Positions 12,505 through 26,200 of a stretch of DNA of 64,000 nt are shown here, in pieces. This DNA is from Zantedeschia hybrid cultivar (lineage: Eukaryota > Streptophyta > Magnoliopsida > Alismatales > Araceae). The stretch covers positions 56,709,564 to 56,773,563 of the forward strand of contig JARZZO010000010.1 of assembly GCA_030544215.1 (NCBI GenBank), written 5' to 3'. The notes below the pieces were generated by a model. The model was not told the origin of the DNA. It saw nothing but the letters and a program-made list of their open reading frames with translations, and made no database searches. The position numbers and the translations under genes are program-made. The number at the start of each line of letters is the position of its first letter. The first letter of the stretch is position 1.

Positions 12505-13555
12505 TGTAACGTCCTGGTAGTTTGGAGTTTGATGGGACTTAAACTCTCCGATTCTGCGTAGTGACCAAGATCTTAACATCATTTGTCTATACGTTTTAGT
12601 ATTTGTTTTGTTTGGCTCCTTATGTTGTTGTTTGGATACATGCCAATTATGATTTAATTTTATATGTTTGATTAGCACATAAATCTAAAATCTTTACTTT
12701 ATATGTTCATTTAAGTTTAGTTTAGTCATTTGAATTCTTTGATCATCATGTTTAACTATCTATTTTCAATCGTATGAATCTATAATAACTATATTATCCA
12801 TGATATGAATCTGATTTGATAAGCTACTACGTCATAATATTTGCTATTTGATATGAGATATGCTCAAAAAACGGTGATACATAACGTTCAGACAATTTGA
12901 CAATTTGACATGTTCTACGTTCTGATCATGGTTAGTAGAATTTGATATGTCTGATATAAGTTCGATCATATTATATATGTTATATGTTAATTGATCTATT
13001 CATATTATTAGAAAACACATTTGATTTGATAAGTTTATATTTGATCATGTCTTTATTTAAAATATATGTAAAATTGTGTAAGATTAGTATAATTGTATAA
13101 TGTGATTTGTAAAATTATTATATGTTAAATCATGTAGATAGTTTGAAACATACTGAGTGGTTGTACTCATAAATCTTATTAATATTTTCAAAATATGAGA
13201 AATAGAATTTAAAATTTGAGAAGACTTCTGATTGAGGCATTTGACTTTTTCAGGAGATTGTTTGAATTGAAATTTATAATTTTCTTAGATTTGGATTAAT
13301 AGAGATAATGAGAGGTTAATATATATTTTTTTATTTAGTGAGATTGAAAATTTAAGTACAAATTGATGGATATTATAATTTGTAAATTTTGGTATTAACT
13401 ATATTTATATATTTTAGATTAATTGATAATATGACATTTATTAAAATTGTTTTGTGATTATTTAGCTATAATATATGTTTATTATAGTAAAATTTATTAT
13501 AAAATTACATGGTCGAATTCTAAATTAAAAAATAAACCGAATCCAAAACGTAACA
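12505..13555. mobile_element. LTR-like block (possible chromovirus solo LTR)
   Basis: The block begins TGTAACGTCCTGG and ends CCAAAACGTAACA, so the ends are inverted TGTAACG/TGTTACG. This resembles gypsy chromovirus LTRs. It is AT-rich inside and has no coding content. The flanking pentamers CGATA and TACAT do not match, so a clean solo LTR is not proven. It abuts the truncated hAT transposase on the left and the AKR2 promoter region on the right. Confidence 0.4.
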
Positions 13556-13559
13556 TACA

Positions 13560-14220
13560 TAAAAGGACCTGACAATAGTAATTGCTAGGTACCACTTATC
13601 TTTTGAGGAGACCTGCACCTTTATTATATAAGGGCAAGCAATGGTTTGATTTCCCTCGAGATGCGAGCCCAACAAACGTACATTAGGAAGACGTAAGGGC
13701 ATGACGTGACACCTCTGGATCTTGCCACCGAAAAGTGTAGGAGGCCTGTGTTGGGAAAATCAGATTCGAGTTTGGCAGTTGGATTGGGGCCTTGTAAGTA
13801 TAGATCTGAGCTTGAGACTTGGGATTGAACTAAAGATGATGGCATCTGGGGCATGAAGGGCAGTATACAGTGAGTTGTTTTTGTTGTCAAAGGGGTGTAT
13901 GTAACGTACATTATATGATACGAGTAAAACTTGCAGTGCACTGGCTGTCGGTACTTTATATATATATATATATACGCAATAGTAAACCCTCGTCAAAATC
14001 GCGGAACCACTCGCCTCTCTGTCATCCGGTGCGAGTTTGGGAGGGGGGCTCGCGGCAGCCATCCACATCAAATCCCCACCTCTCATCTTCCAATTCCATC
14101 GTTTCCCTATCCCCAGCGTTGCCTCGCGGTCGCTTCCGGGCGGCGATCTTGGGCAGGTCCTGCTTCTGTTGTGGCTATCGCGGCCGCCTGCCCTTTTCGC
14201 TCTCGCTCTACACCCCAGAC
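13560..14220 (+). promoter_or_regulatory. AKR2: AKR2 promoter region and 5' leader
   Basis: A TATA-rich element (CTTTATATATATATA, about 13954-13973) lies 250 bp before the start codon. The downstream 13,990-14,220 is GC- and CT-rich with pyrimidine runs, typical of a plant 5' leader. The start codon context is CAGACATGGCC, with G at +4. The transcription start is inferred near 13,990-14,000. The promoter is short: transposon-like sequence begins within 700 bp of the ATG. Confidence 0.55.
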
Positions 14221-14236
14221 ATGGCCGGGAATCAAG
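14221..14236 (+). CDS. AKR2: AKR2 exon 1
   Basis: This is a 16-nt coding exon, ATG GCC GGG AAT CAA G, ending at an AG|GT donor. It leaves one base to complete the Asp codon at the start of exon 2. Homologues also have a very short divergent first exon. The start is the least certain part of the model. Confidence 0.7.
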
Positions 14237-17200
14237 GTCTTCTCTCTCCCTTCTTCTTCCTCCTCCTCCTCCTCCTCGTTTTCGTTCGCTCCCCTCCTCT
14301 CCTTTTGTCATCGTCTCTCTTGGTTTCTCCGCCCTGGCAGTTGCTGTGTTTGGCGTTCGGTAGACGACCCCCCTGCCATTTGCGATCTGTGTGTGTTCTC
14401 TCTAGTCAGTGCGTGTGTGTGGTAGCACTAGACTCCGAATTGCCGGTCTAGGCTTGCGATCGCCATAGAATAGGTTGATAGATCTAGGGGACTTCTGTCT
14501 CTCCGTACGCGCACGCTCACGCTCACGCTCACGCTCACGCTCACGCTTGGAGGAGGAGGGGGAGGACCATGGCGATGGAGTGGGGAGAGGCATGCTTATC
14601 TTCCTTCTCCTTCGGGATAAAATACATATATATATATATATATATGTATGTATAGTTGCTTTAGTTAGAAGTTAGAAGAAGGGGTCCCGTTGCCACTGGT
14701 GGAGCTAAAAGTGCGGTGCCAGCTACTTGAAGACAACATGTTTGGATCTCAAATTTTAACTTCAGACTGCTAAATACTCTCTATTTACAAACAAACTAGT
14801 CGTATAGACAAAACAATCATTCTAGTTTCATGTCAGAAGTTCCTGGATCACAGCGCACAATTTTTGCACTTTCTAGGGCATTCGTTTTACATGCAGCCAA
14901 TGTCTGTGTATCTAGTTCAACATCATGTATATTTATTTTATTTATTGTTAGTAGAGAAAATTTAGTATTATGGGCTTAAAATTTGAGATCCAATGCATGT
15001 GGTTTTGGAGTAGGACACTTTTGTTGCCACCAGTGGCAATGGATCCCTACTCTACATAAGTACCATTTTCAAAGATAGTAATGGTCAGGCACTTGAGAAA
15101 CATGAATCAATGGGAGAGAGCCTGTTTACAGCCTTGAAAACAACAGTTCCGCAATACTAAATTATTCAGCAAAGGCACGGAGGGACTACCGTCACTACCA
15201 AGAAGAGATCCATGGCAAAACCATACCATTTCTAGGAACCATTTTTCTGCTCATACTTACCAAAACCATATATTCAGTTTAAGCAAGGGGAAAGGTGTGT
15301 CTTTATCTGACGGAAGAACAAAAAATATCTGTTTTTTTGTTCTTTTACCTTGAATGTTGCCCAACCGTGTGATCTTATTTTACATTTCATCCCAATTCAG
15401 GTGTTCTGTTCTGTACAAGACAATTTATGCCTACCCGATAACATGTTGCTTCCATGGGGCATTGTTTTCATTAAGATTTGTACTGCAGTTAACTACTTGT
15501 GATATGGCTGGAATCTTGCTGTATAAGGACGTAGATAGTTACTTCGCCCCACATTGATGTTCTTGTAGTTCGCCTTCTCTTGGTGCTGTGCAGAGTGTGC
15601 TCCCCTAATGCATAGAGAAATACACGGCTAGTATTGACTTTTTGACATCATGTGTTCAATTGAGTGGTTGGCGACAACGCTTGCCTTAAGAAGCAGGGGT
15701 GTGTATTTTAACCTGCCCAGATCTGGCCTGGTGAGGGATGGGTTGTGGGTCCCTTCTTTCTTTCTTTGGAACTTACCTGAACCAACTGTCCAAACCCTCC
15801 CTCTGAAAGGGGGAAAAAAGGGGGAAAGGACTTGAAATGAGCCATGTAGTATCCCACCTTTGTCACAAAGTTCATCCACAATCTTGAGAAATCTCACGTT
15901 TAATTCTCACGGTATGCTTGTCTATGCTTCTGATGTCCACCAAGTTGTGGCAAACATAATTGTAATTCTCATGCTACAGGTTTTTTCTTTCTCATAGTGA
16001 TTTGATCCTCGAATTTCTACTAAAAATAAATTGAAACTCCTAGTTGTTCAAGCTGATGTACTCTATGTGAAGCCTTCTTTGGCTTACATAAACTGAACCT
16101 TTGGCTTAAAGGTACATTCTTATTAATAATAATTAGATAGTTGTTCCGTATATCACTTTAGATCATGTGCCACCTTCTCCTTTGATTATATTATATGTTT
16201 CTTATCAAATGAGTAATTGCTTCTTATGTCTTTCACTGTAGGCTTTTGGATCGACTAATCCGTGGTTCTAAGATTTTTTCTCTTTATGAGCTTTAACATA
16301 CTCAGTCTTAAACATGAAGCCATGGTTTAATTTCCTTCTTCTTCCCCATTTTTTAGATGATAAGCCAACCCCAGCAGAAGGCAAGGATGCCAAAACTGAA
16401 GCACCACCTACTGAGCCACAAGGAGCACGCAGAAGGACCACTTTTCCTGCTACAGGGATTCCTGGAAATCCTTATGATTTTTCTGCTCTTCAGGGCTTGC
16501 TTAATGTATATTCCTCTTCTTTCTTCCTTTAATTTAATTTCTGCATTGTGTATCCTTTGATTACGTTTTTGAAAGTATGCTTACTTGTCTCATTGTCATG
16601 TATATGATAATGCACATCTGTTTAGATGGAATCCATATACTTATGCATTTTGACTTGTTATGCACAATTATGCATATATGTATGTGTGTATATATGCTCT
16701 AGGAAGTCATCTCATTTCAGTTCATTGTTATTCCAAGAAAAACAATAGCTCAATCTTTTTTAGGGGAAAGGGTTTGGATATATCACTTTTCTTCACAAGA
16801 GTTGATACATTTGAAAAGGTAGTAAAAGGGTAAACAAAAGATCAAAACTTAACAGCTCAACAAGTGCATCCTTTGACATGGAGCAAGAGTAGAGGCAAAT
16901 CTTACGGGAATGTGCATGTTTGCACACATACACAGATAAGAAGATGGAAAGAAACAAAACAGTTGTTTATTTTAAGGGATCTTTTCCTGATGAACAATTT
17001 AAAATAAGCTCTCTTTTTTTGGTTGTATATAATTCTTAATTGTTTAAGTTTTATTGCTTAATTATTTTCTTGACTTTTGCATTTGTTAGGACTTCATCCT
17101 AACTTTTTTTTGGTTTAGGTTTACTTCCTTTTTAGTCTTATTAGGTCTGTTTTTATTTATGAAAGTTTTGTTCAATTGTTGTAGTTATTTTAGGACATTC

Positions 17201-20200
17201 ATGTAATTATTTATTAGTGCAGGTCCCTATATAAGGTAGCATTGTAATTAGTACATCTCCTGAATAAGTTATTGTACAATGATTGTTTTATAAGGTAGCA
17301 ATCTTAATATCAAGCCTTGAGGGGAAAGTAGTGGCAGCTGAAGGAGCTGCCCACTGTTTCCTAACTCTACAGTGCTAACTACCACTGTTTGCTATACCAT
17401 TGTTGGCTGCATGTGGTGATCCTGTACACTGCTGCCATCTAATTGGAATATAATTGCACCACCAGACCTTTTGTGGCGCACACCTGATAAGCCTTCTTCC
17501 TCATTTCTCTTTCTTCTTTGTTGCATTCGTGACAAAACATGAATATGCTGCCAGAGGGATTCATGCCTCTGGTTTGAATTGGAATCTTAAACAAGCAAGC
17601 CCTAATTTGTATGCACACATTGCTAGAGTTCTTCATGGGATCTTACAGATTTCTCCAGACTTGCTAGGTAGATTGCCGGTAACATCAAATGGTCGGTAGT
17701 GACCTTAGGTGGGATTGAAGGGTGACTCTTAGACATGAAATGCAGAATTGATCGATCCGGATAGGAATCGGCCATAGAATGCAAAATCGGGCGATCCCGA
17801 TCCAGATCGGCCGATTTAGATTGGGATTGGCCTTGGCCAATCCGATTATGAGGGGGAAGTCACTGTTCCCCCCAGACTTTCACCGAGATCGCCCCGGGTC
17901 GGCCAAAAGAAGCCCAAATCGATCGGGATCGGCCTGGATTGGCTGATCCTGGTCGATCCCGACCCATTCAGATGGACAATTAAAAAAAACACAAAGGATC
18001 GGCCCATATCGGGCCAAATCGGGCGATCAGCTGATCTTGGCCCGTATGATCTCCCCCTTTAAGGGGGATTGGGATGCAAGCATCAGTAACATTTCGCGTG
18101 CTGCGTGTTGCTATTGCTACTACGTGCTGCTCCATCACTGGCTACTGTCGCCATCACCGCCGGCCAACTGCAGTAATGAGGATAACTCTAGGTTAATTAC
18201 ATAATAATTAACTTTTAGTTTAATGGTGAAATTTATTAAGGGTTGCAATAATGATTGAAATTTATTAATATTGATCGGTGGATCCAGATTAATTATAGGC
18301 AAGCTGGTACAAATTCTTTGGCGTATATTGCAGTGAGCTAAGTCAAATCACTTCTTTCAGCCAGTATAAAAGAAATTGGAGTACATTCAGTCTCATTCAC
18401 ACGAATATTCGTAAGAGATTGAGTATTTTTAGGCTGGAGAATTTGGTGTACTGTCACTACAATATGCACCTAAAGGTCAGATAATTTCAGGAAAGATAAA
18501 TGCTTGAATAATAGAGATTCGTAGAGTTTGTTGGCATACCGGTTGATGAGCTTATATAGCAGATTGATGTCGATGAATTGCTGGATGAATGTTTGTGTGG
18601 AGACTAGATGTTGGGCCTTTTTTTTTAAAGAAGGGGGGGAGGAGAGGCCCTTCCGCCGGTTCCCAAACCGGTGGGGGTCCAACCGATGGCACTCCCCATC
18701 GGTTGGGAACCGATGGGGGTGCCCATTGGTCCCCCCTCCTCTCTAATCTCTCTCTCTCACTTGTTACCGGTGGGTACCCCCCCCCCCCCCTAAGAAAACC
18801 TCCGGTGGGTACCTCCCACCTCAAAAATCTCCTGTGGCACCCCCCACCGGGTTAGGCTTCCGTGGCCTGTAAGTTCCCCCCAAGGGGAGGAAGAAGGGCA
18901 TGCCTCCTTGGCACAAGAATTTCTAGGGGAAATTCTACCCATTGGAAGACTAAACCAAGTGCTTTTGCACGAGTTTGCTGCATTTGGAGGAGATATTTTC
19001 TCGGAAGGCTATCTTCCTAAGTTTTTTTTTCCTAAGGGGAAGTTCTGCTGAATTTATGTTGTAAAATCACCGTTCTATAAAACGGGATTATGCCGAAATG
19101 ATGAATGAAATACTAATATTGTTCTTTGAGCATATGTGTGTGCATGTGTGTTCATGAATCTATTACTTAAGTAACACTGTGTTATTATATTTTCACATAC
19201 ATAATCAATTTATTAATTAGTTTAATAACTAACTAAAATGTATAAATACATAATTAAATACTATAAAATATCCTTGGCCTCAACCCATACATAACTAATC
19301 CTAGACTCATAATCAAAACCCAATAATGAAACATTGAGACATAAAATAATATAGTTAAGTTAAAAAATGACTTAAATATCCCACATGTTTAATTAATTAA
19401 TAAAATATGTGGAAATTATTTAAAATCAGTAAAATCAATATAAAAATAAGAAAATTTATGTAAAAACCAGTTATACACAGTAAAAATCAGAAAACAAAAT
19501 CTGGAAATTACATAAACCTAAAAATATGACTTAAATATCTTTTATATATTCAATTAATTAATAAAAATCAGTAAAATAAATAAAAAAATCAGTAAAATTC
19601 AGTAAACACCAGTAAAAAATAGAGAACCAAATATGAAAACATATAAAATTCCTGAAATGACCAAAATGACCCTAGAATTTAATGAAATTATCAAAATACC
19701 CTCAATATGATAAAAATAAGTAAAAATCTTAGAAAAATATAAATAGACTCTAAATCTAATAAACCCGATTTAAGGTAAAATTACCAAAATATCCTTATAA
19801 CTTAACTATGTCTAAAATGATCCTAAAATACATCTTAAGGATTTTCAAGTTTCCCTAAAATGTTAAAAAATTTAAAATGACCATAATGACCCTAATGCAA
19901 CATAATTACAAAAATATCCAAAAATAGACTCTAAGTCTAAAAATCCAATTTTAAGTAAAATTACCAAAATACCTTTACAATTCAAACACACTTAAAGTAA
20001 CTCTAAAATACCTCTTAAGGTTTTGAAACCTTCTTAAATCATTAAAATTCACCTCACACACTAAAGTGACCATAATACCCTTATACCCTCCAACTTGACA
20101 TAATTACAAAATATTCATATGAGTCTAAAATACTTGGAATCAATCCATATAACTCGGAGTCAATCCAAAATCTTTTAAAAAGTCTTCCAACCAATCATAA

Positions 20201-23200
20201 ACATATCTTAAACTTGGGTGAGGCCAAGAGTTTAACCTAAAACATATCTTCATATGCATGTGCTGCGTGTAGTAGTAGTGTTGTATGTTATAAGGGCATC
20301 AACGGACGGTTAATCAAGAGTTGTTGAGCGGTTGCTCGACGTAATTAACACTGATCGAGGTTAGTGGAGAGATGTCATATACTCAGATCTTCGCATGATC
20401 CGAAGTCCCGGACTCTCTGAGGGCTAATTTCAAGCTCTCATAGTCCAAAAAATAAAATAAATAAAATCGACATATATTTCTCCGAATAAAACAAAAAGAC
20501 CAAAACGATAGGATAAAAAAAAAAAAAATCCGATAGGAGAGATTCTAGGTCAGGTCACAAACAGATGGCATGTCCGGTGGGACCTCTCTTTTCCTTCATC
20601 TCTTCGTCCGGTGATGCCCTCACCACAACTCTACTACTAACTTTGTCATGTCTTATGCAGGTGATCGAGTTTCTGCTCAAAAGACGAGATTGGCGGCAAG
20701 GGTCACGTATGGCACACTTGTGGTGGCGACCTACGCACGGTGTGGATATCTAACCACGCCAACATGCTTCGGGGACTTCCCCGCGATGATTGGGTCTCCA
20801 TACTTTCTGGGGGTCGTTCCGGCGCCGGAGCCCGCTCCGGAAAAGAAGAAGAAGAGGCACGCTTCTCGCGCCAGAAGAAGCAACAACGGCAGCCGATGTA
20901 GGCAAGTGCTCGCCGTCAATACCATTAGCATCTTTCCAGCCTTCTCGTCCAACAAGAGGCAAAATCAGAAGGTTCTAACCGCAAGCCCGTCCAGCACGGG
21001 GAAAACTATATTGGTGGGGAACCTGCGCATTCGTCTAGATGGCGGGCAACCTATCATTCCCAATATCCATTATATCCCGACGATTCCTGTCCAGAACCGA
21101 TTCGGGATTCTACCGAAGGTTTGCTAAGATGAGGCAACGTTCAAAAAGAAGAAAATGACTTCAAAGGCCCCTGCTCGTCGGGAGCCAATAATTATGCTAG
21201 AGCCCGCCATGCGTCGAGCATGGGACAATGCTATGCCTCGAGCAGGGGGCAATTTCATGCCTCGGAATGGGAGCAAATCTATGCCTTGGATTGGCAATTC
21301 AACGGAGGATAGTTGCTTCTGTATAAAGAAAATGTGGGTAACCAAAGAGGAAGCCCACAAAATTCGCCAGGCTAGGGTCACCCTAGTAGAACAACAACCT
21401 CAAAAGCTCATAGAGCCTGAGGGACAGATAATCAACTCAACTACTCGGCCTCGTTCTCTACGAGGTCAAAAGAGGAAAGGTGCATATAAGACACATGAGC
21501 AAATCCGACAGTGGACATCTGTTTTCGAGCGATTGGGCGCATTTGTCTGATCGACTCAGAAGAAGAAGAGAACTGTCAGAATGATAAAGAATGGCGTATA
21601 GGTCTACACATGCTACACCTCCAGCACCACCAACCGGCAGCTTTCCCTGTCGGAAGACCCAAATGATATCATCAATTTGATGCAACAGGTCGGGTCCATA
21701 ACCCGTCAAATGGAGCAGGCTATGCGCTTGCTGAATCGAAGAAGACAGGGGGTAGAGCCACCCTAAATTGCCAGTGGCAATGCTATTGGAGAAGCTGATG
21801 AAGGCGGGGCAAATGCCCCAAGTACCGAGGCTATTTTAGAACAACCCCAAGATCCTCAGATTATGGAGGAGATGAGGCAAGAAAATCAACAACTTAGGGC
21901 CTTGTTTTATGGCCTAATACAAAAGATGGAGGAGCAACAAAAGATAGCTCAAGTCCCCCCAGTAAATGCACCACCTCCAAGGGCAATGCCTATGTCAACG
22001 GTGATAAGACCGCAAGCTACATAGGTCAACTTTAACCCTGATGAGATACAAGAAGATCAAGTTGTGGAGTCCAATCATAATGCTCAGCAATCTTATACTT
22101 CTGCAGATGATGCTACGGCATTGCAGAAGCATCTTATCGAACAAATTGTTGAAGTCAAAATGGCAGAACAAAGACGACAGAATATGCACATTCGATTTAT
22201 ACAAAGTGCCATTCCCAGTACGTCATATGTTTAAGAAGCTCCCGCCAGATCACAACAAGTGCCCCAAGTTCACCAGGTATGACGGGGAAGGCTCGGCCCA
22301 AGAACATATTGCCCACTATATGAGTGACTTGGGAGAGCTGGCTACTGATGAGGCCTATCTTCTGAGGTTCTTTTCTACCTCTCTTACGGACATTGCATTC
22401 CAATGGTATGCAAAGTCGAAACCCAACTCTATCAGCTGGGAGGTAATGCAAAAAAAGTTCCTCGACCGCTTCAAGGTGTCGGAGCGAAAGGTCACCATTA
22501 CTGAATTGGTGACGCTAAAATAAGGAAGAAATGAATCCGCCACCGACTATATCAATAGATGGCAGAACCTCTGCATGAAATGCGACAATCTGCCGGCCCA
22601 CAATGATGCGGTGAGATTGTGCAAAAGGGGCTTAAAGCCTGAAATAAGTGAAAAGCTGATTGGCGCAAATGTCAGGAACTTTGATTAGCTAAATAACATT
22701 GTGACGGAGGTCGAAATATTCTTCACAGACCATCCAACCATTACCTCTATTGGGGGGAAAGTCCCAAAGAAGCAGAGTATAGATACATAAGAGGTCAATG
22801 TCCTAGACTTAGCCTCGACTGTAGAAAACACAGGGGGCAAGAACAATGCAAATGCCTCGACACCTAATAGAAGGGGATCTTATTCCACCTTCAATGAGAG
22901 GAGGAAAATGCCTTACTCTTTGATCAGAGAGCATTCGAAAAAGCTGTTTGACGTCTGCATGCAGCCAAATCTCTTGATGCTACCTAAATAAAAAAGGTCA
23001 ACATAAGTTGGTAAAATAGATGAACCCAACTATTGCATGTACCATCGTATGTTGGGACATGTACTAGAGGATTGCTAAATCTGCAAAGAGGAAATTGAAA
23101 TGCTCATCCGAGAAGGGGCCGTGGAGATGGGAAAATACTTGGTAGACCCGCCTCAGCAACGAATGCCCAAACAGACATTTGCAGCAAATGTCGTCTACAT

Positions 23201-26200
23201 GGGTGAAAACTCATCAGAAGAAGAGCCTGGAAACGAGAACATGGATGCACCTCCGGAGTAAGAAGTGATACCATTATATCCTCCAGCAGCCCCCACTCCA
23301 GAAGGGTCTATCGTGGCGGCATTGGAGGAGATTCAGATGAATATGTCGCGGCTCTCCCACCGGCAAGTCTTGCCGGAGCAGGTGGCAATACCATCATACA
23401 TTCCAGCGACCTCCGCTTTAGAAGGGTCTATCATGGCAACACTAGAGAAGATTCAGATGAGTTTGATACAACTCTTCCACTAGCAAATCTCACTAGAGCA
23501 GAAGATAACTCCATCATATACTCCAGCAACCTCCACTCTAGAGGGGCCCATCATGGCAGCCTTGGAGGGGATTTACGTGAGTCTGGGACAAATCTCTCAT
23601 CAGCAGTATGAAGTCATTCAAGTAATGGAAGGTCTTGCAAGACAATGGACAGAAGTCCTGACAATGGATAGAGTCAATAGGCCTTTCTCCTTTGAAGAGC
23701 CAGGACCAGAATGCAGCTGTCCTCTAAAGAAGAAGGACAAACTTATCATAGACTTAAATGAAGCACAAGAAGCCCATTACCGAGAGGGAATGATGCTCAA
23801 ATGGAAAGGTTGTGAAAGTCACAACAATACTCCTGATGCCACCTTTGCAGCTAGACAAAGTTCTCGGGGAAAACAAGTTGCTGGTGCAGAAACATGGATA
23901 AACTTTAAAGACACTGAATCCCTAGCAAAAAAGCTCAAGAAACCATACTCTTTCTCAAAGGAAAAGATCCAAGAACTCTTTGAGTTATGTATGAGCAGAA
24001 AATCAATTATTCTGCCCAAGCCAAAAAAGGAAGAAGAAATGCATCGAACAGGTGCACCCAACTACTGCCCATATCACCGCTTCATCACCCATCCAATTGA
24101 ACGTTGCTTCGTGTTCAAAGATGAAGTGGAAAAACTGATTCAAGAAGGAAAGATAAATATGGGAAAGTACCTTGTGAATCCCCCACAGTTACATGCGATT
24201 ACATAGTGAACGTAATTCGCAGAGCCATTATGAGAGCAAAAAAAAAAAAAAAGGTGGGGCTTAAAAAACGAGGTGCTCCGACAGACTTGATTGGTCCCAC
24301 TCCTGTAAGGGGCCAATTAAGGGCAAGAAAGTCCAAAATCCGGTTGAGGTGAAAACCCGAAATGGCGTCTCAGGCAAAAATGGGCAAACCCTACTGTGTG
24401 AAAACTCGCAAGGGCGCACAGGCAAAAATAAAAAGAAGCTAGCTTCGGTGAAAACTCGTAAGGGTGCCGATGTTAGTTAAAAAAAAAAAAATCATCTAGC
24501 AACTCACCGGGGTATGGCTCACAGAAGCCGTTCGTACCAAGTGTGTTCAAAATATGTATATATATAACCATACTCCAGTGGGGGGAGAACTCTTTCGGCC
24601 TGTTTTAGGCGGGGATCGAGTTTTCCCACATTCCTACTTAGGAAGGATATCAGAGTCGTCAATGACGAAAAAATTCTTGGTGTCACTTTACATTAGATAA
24701 GTGGCACATAAATTATACCATCAAGGGTTACGATCGAGGCGATGATGATGATATCCTCCCGACTCGGCAAGGAAGCGGAAAACTTGATTTCTCACTTGAT
24801 AGGGCCAAGAAGAGCATTTCACCATCTTGGCTAAAATCATTGGTCCCACCGAAAAAATACCTGTCAACAATTCATACCGTAACACCAAAATCCTTGCAAT
24901 GGAGGCGTATCCCAAAATTTAACGAAAATTACTTCGAGCCTCCGGGAGGCATTGTATCTTGAAATTCGACCAAAATTATTTTTCCGCTCCGAGGAGGCGT
25001 TGTATTATGAAATCTCCAATTACCGTCCCGAAGAGGCGTTGTATCATGAAATCTCCAATTTTCGCCCCAAGGAGGCGTTGTATCTTAAAATTGTCCTTGG
25101 CATACACCAGTTCCACTGACATGCCGCGAAGGGTTGAAACTTCCCTTTTTTTTTTCGTCCCGAGGAGGCATTGTATCCTAAAACTTTCCTATTCGCCCCT
25201 GGGAGGCGATACGAAAAACTTCCTTACGTCTCTGGGAACGTTATATCCTAAAATTCTCCTGATATATCATAGTCCCGTCGGCGTGCCGCGATGGGTCGAA
25301 ATTTCCCTTTCTGTCCTGAGCAGGTGTTGTATCCTAAAATTGCCCCTGGCATACACCAGTCCCACTGGCGTGCGGCGATGGGTTGAAATTTTCTTTCTGC
25401 CCCGAAGAGGTGTTGTATCCTAAAATTGCCCTTGGCACACACCGGTCCCACTAGCGTGATGGGTCGAAATTTCCCTTTCCGCCCCAAGAAGGCATTGTAT
25501 CTTGAAATTTTTCACTACCGCCCCGAGGAGGCATTGTATCCTAAAATTTTCCTATTTGCTCCTAGGAGGCAATACAAAAAACTTCCTTGCGTCCTTGGGA
25601 GCATTATATCCCAAAATTATCCTCATATATCATAGTCTCATCGGCGTGCCGTGATGGGCCGAAATTTTCCTTTTTGCTCCGAGAAGACGTTGTATCCTAA
25701 AATTGCCTATGGTATGCACCAGTCCCACTGGTGTGCCACGATGGGTTGAAATTTCTTTTCGCCTACGGTAAGCGTTAAACCTCGAAATTTCGCCTACGGG
25801 AGGCATTAAACTCCGAAGTTTCGCCTACGGGAGGCGTTAAACCTTGAAATTTCGCCCACGGGAGGCGTTAAACCCCGAACTTTTGCCCACTTGGGAGGCA
25901 GATATATCCCAAAAAGGCCAAAATTCTTTTTCGCCCACGGGAGACGTTAAACTCTGAAATTTTGCCCACAGGAGACGTTAAACCCCGAAATTTCGCCTAC
26001 GGGAGGCATTAAACCCCAAAATTTTGCCCACTTGGGAGGCAGATATATCCCAGAAAAGGCAAAAATTTTTCTTTTCGCCTATGGGAGACGTTGTATCCCA
26101 AAATTCAACTAATTGTCTTTCGCCCCCGGGAGGCGTTGTATCCCAAAATACAACCAAAATCCTTGCGCCCCTGGGAGGCACAATTTCCTAAAATCCTCGG

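Larger units (their letters stand above)
14237..16356 (+). other. AKR2 intron 1
   Basis: This is a 2,120-bp intron with a GT donor at 14237 and a TTTTTAG acceptor at 16351-16356. It holds an ACGCTC hexamer microsatellite, a TA run near 14,630, the fold-back MITE at 14680-15050 and otherwise unremarkable AT-rich DNA. No splice signals for an additional exon stood out. Confidence 0.8.

Noticed and set aside
12505..13555. Definite chromovirus solo LTR
   Set aside because: Ends look right, but the flanking pentamers differ and no primer site or coding region is attached, so it is only kept as LTR-like.
13760..14451. Overlapping frames on both strands around the AKR2 start
   Set aside because: They are chance openings in the CT-rich leader and first intron; the AKR2 exon model explains the ATG at 14221.
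20731..20962. Minus-strand frames opposite the element A leader
   Set aside because: Shadows of the + strand leader frame, which has a homologue in element D.
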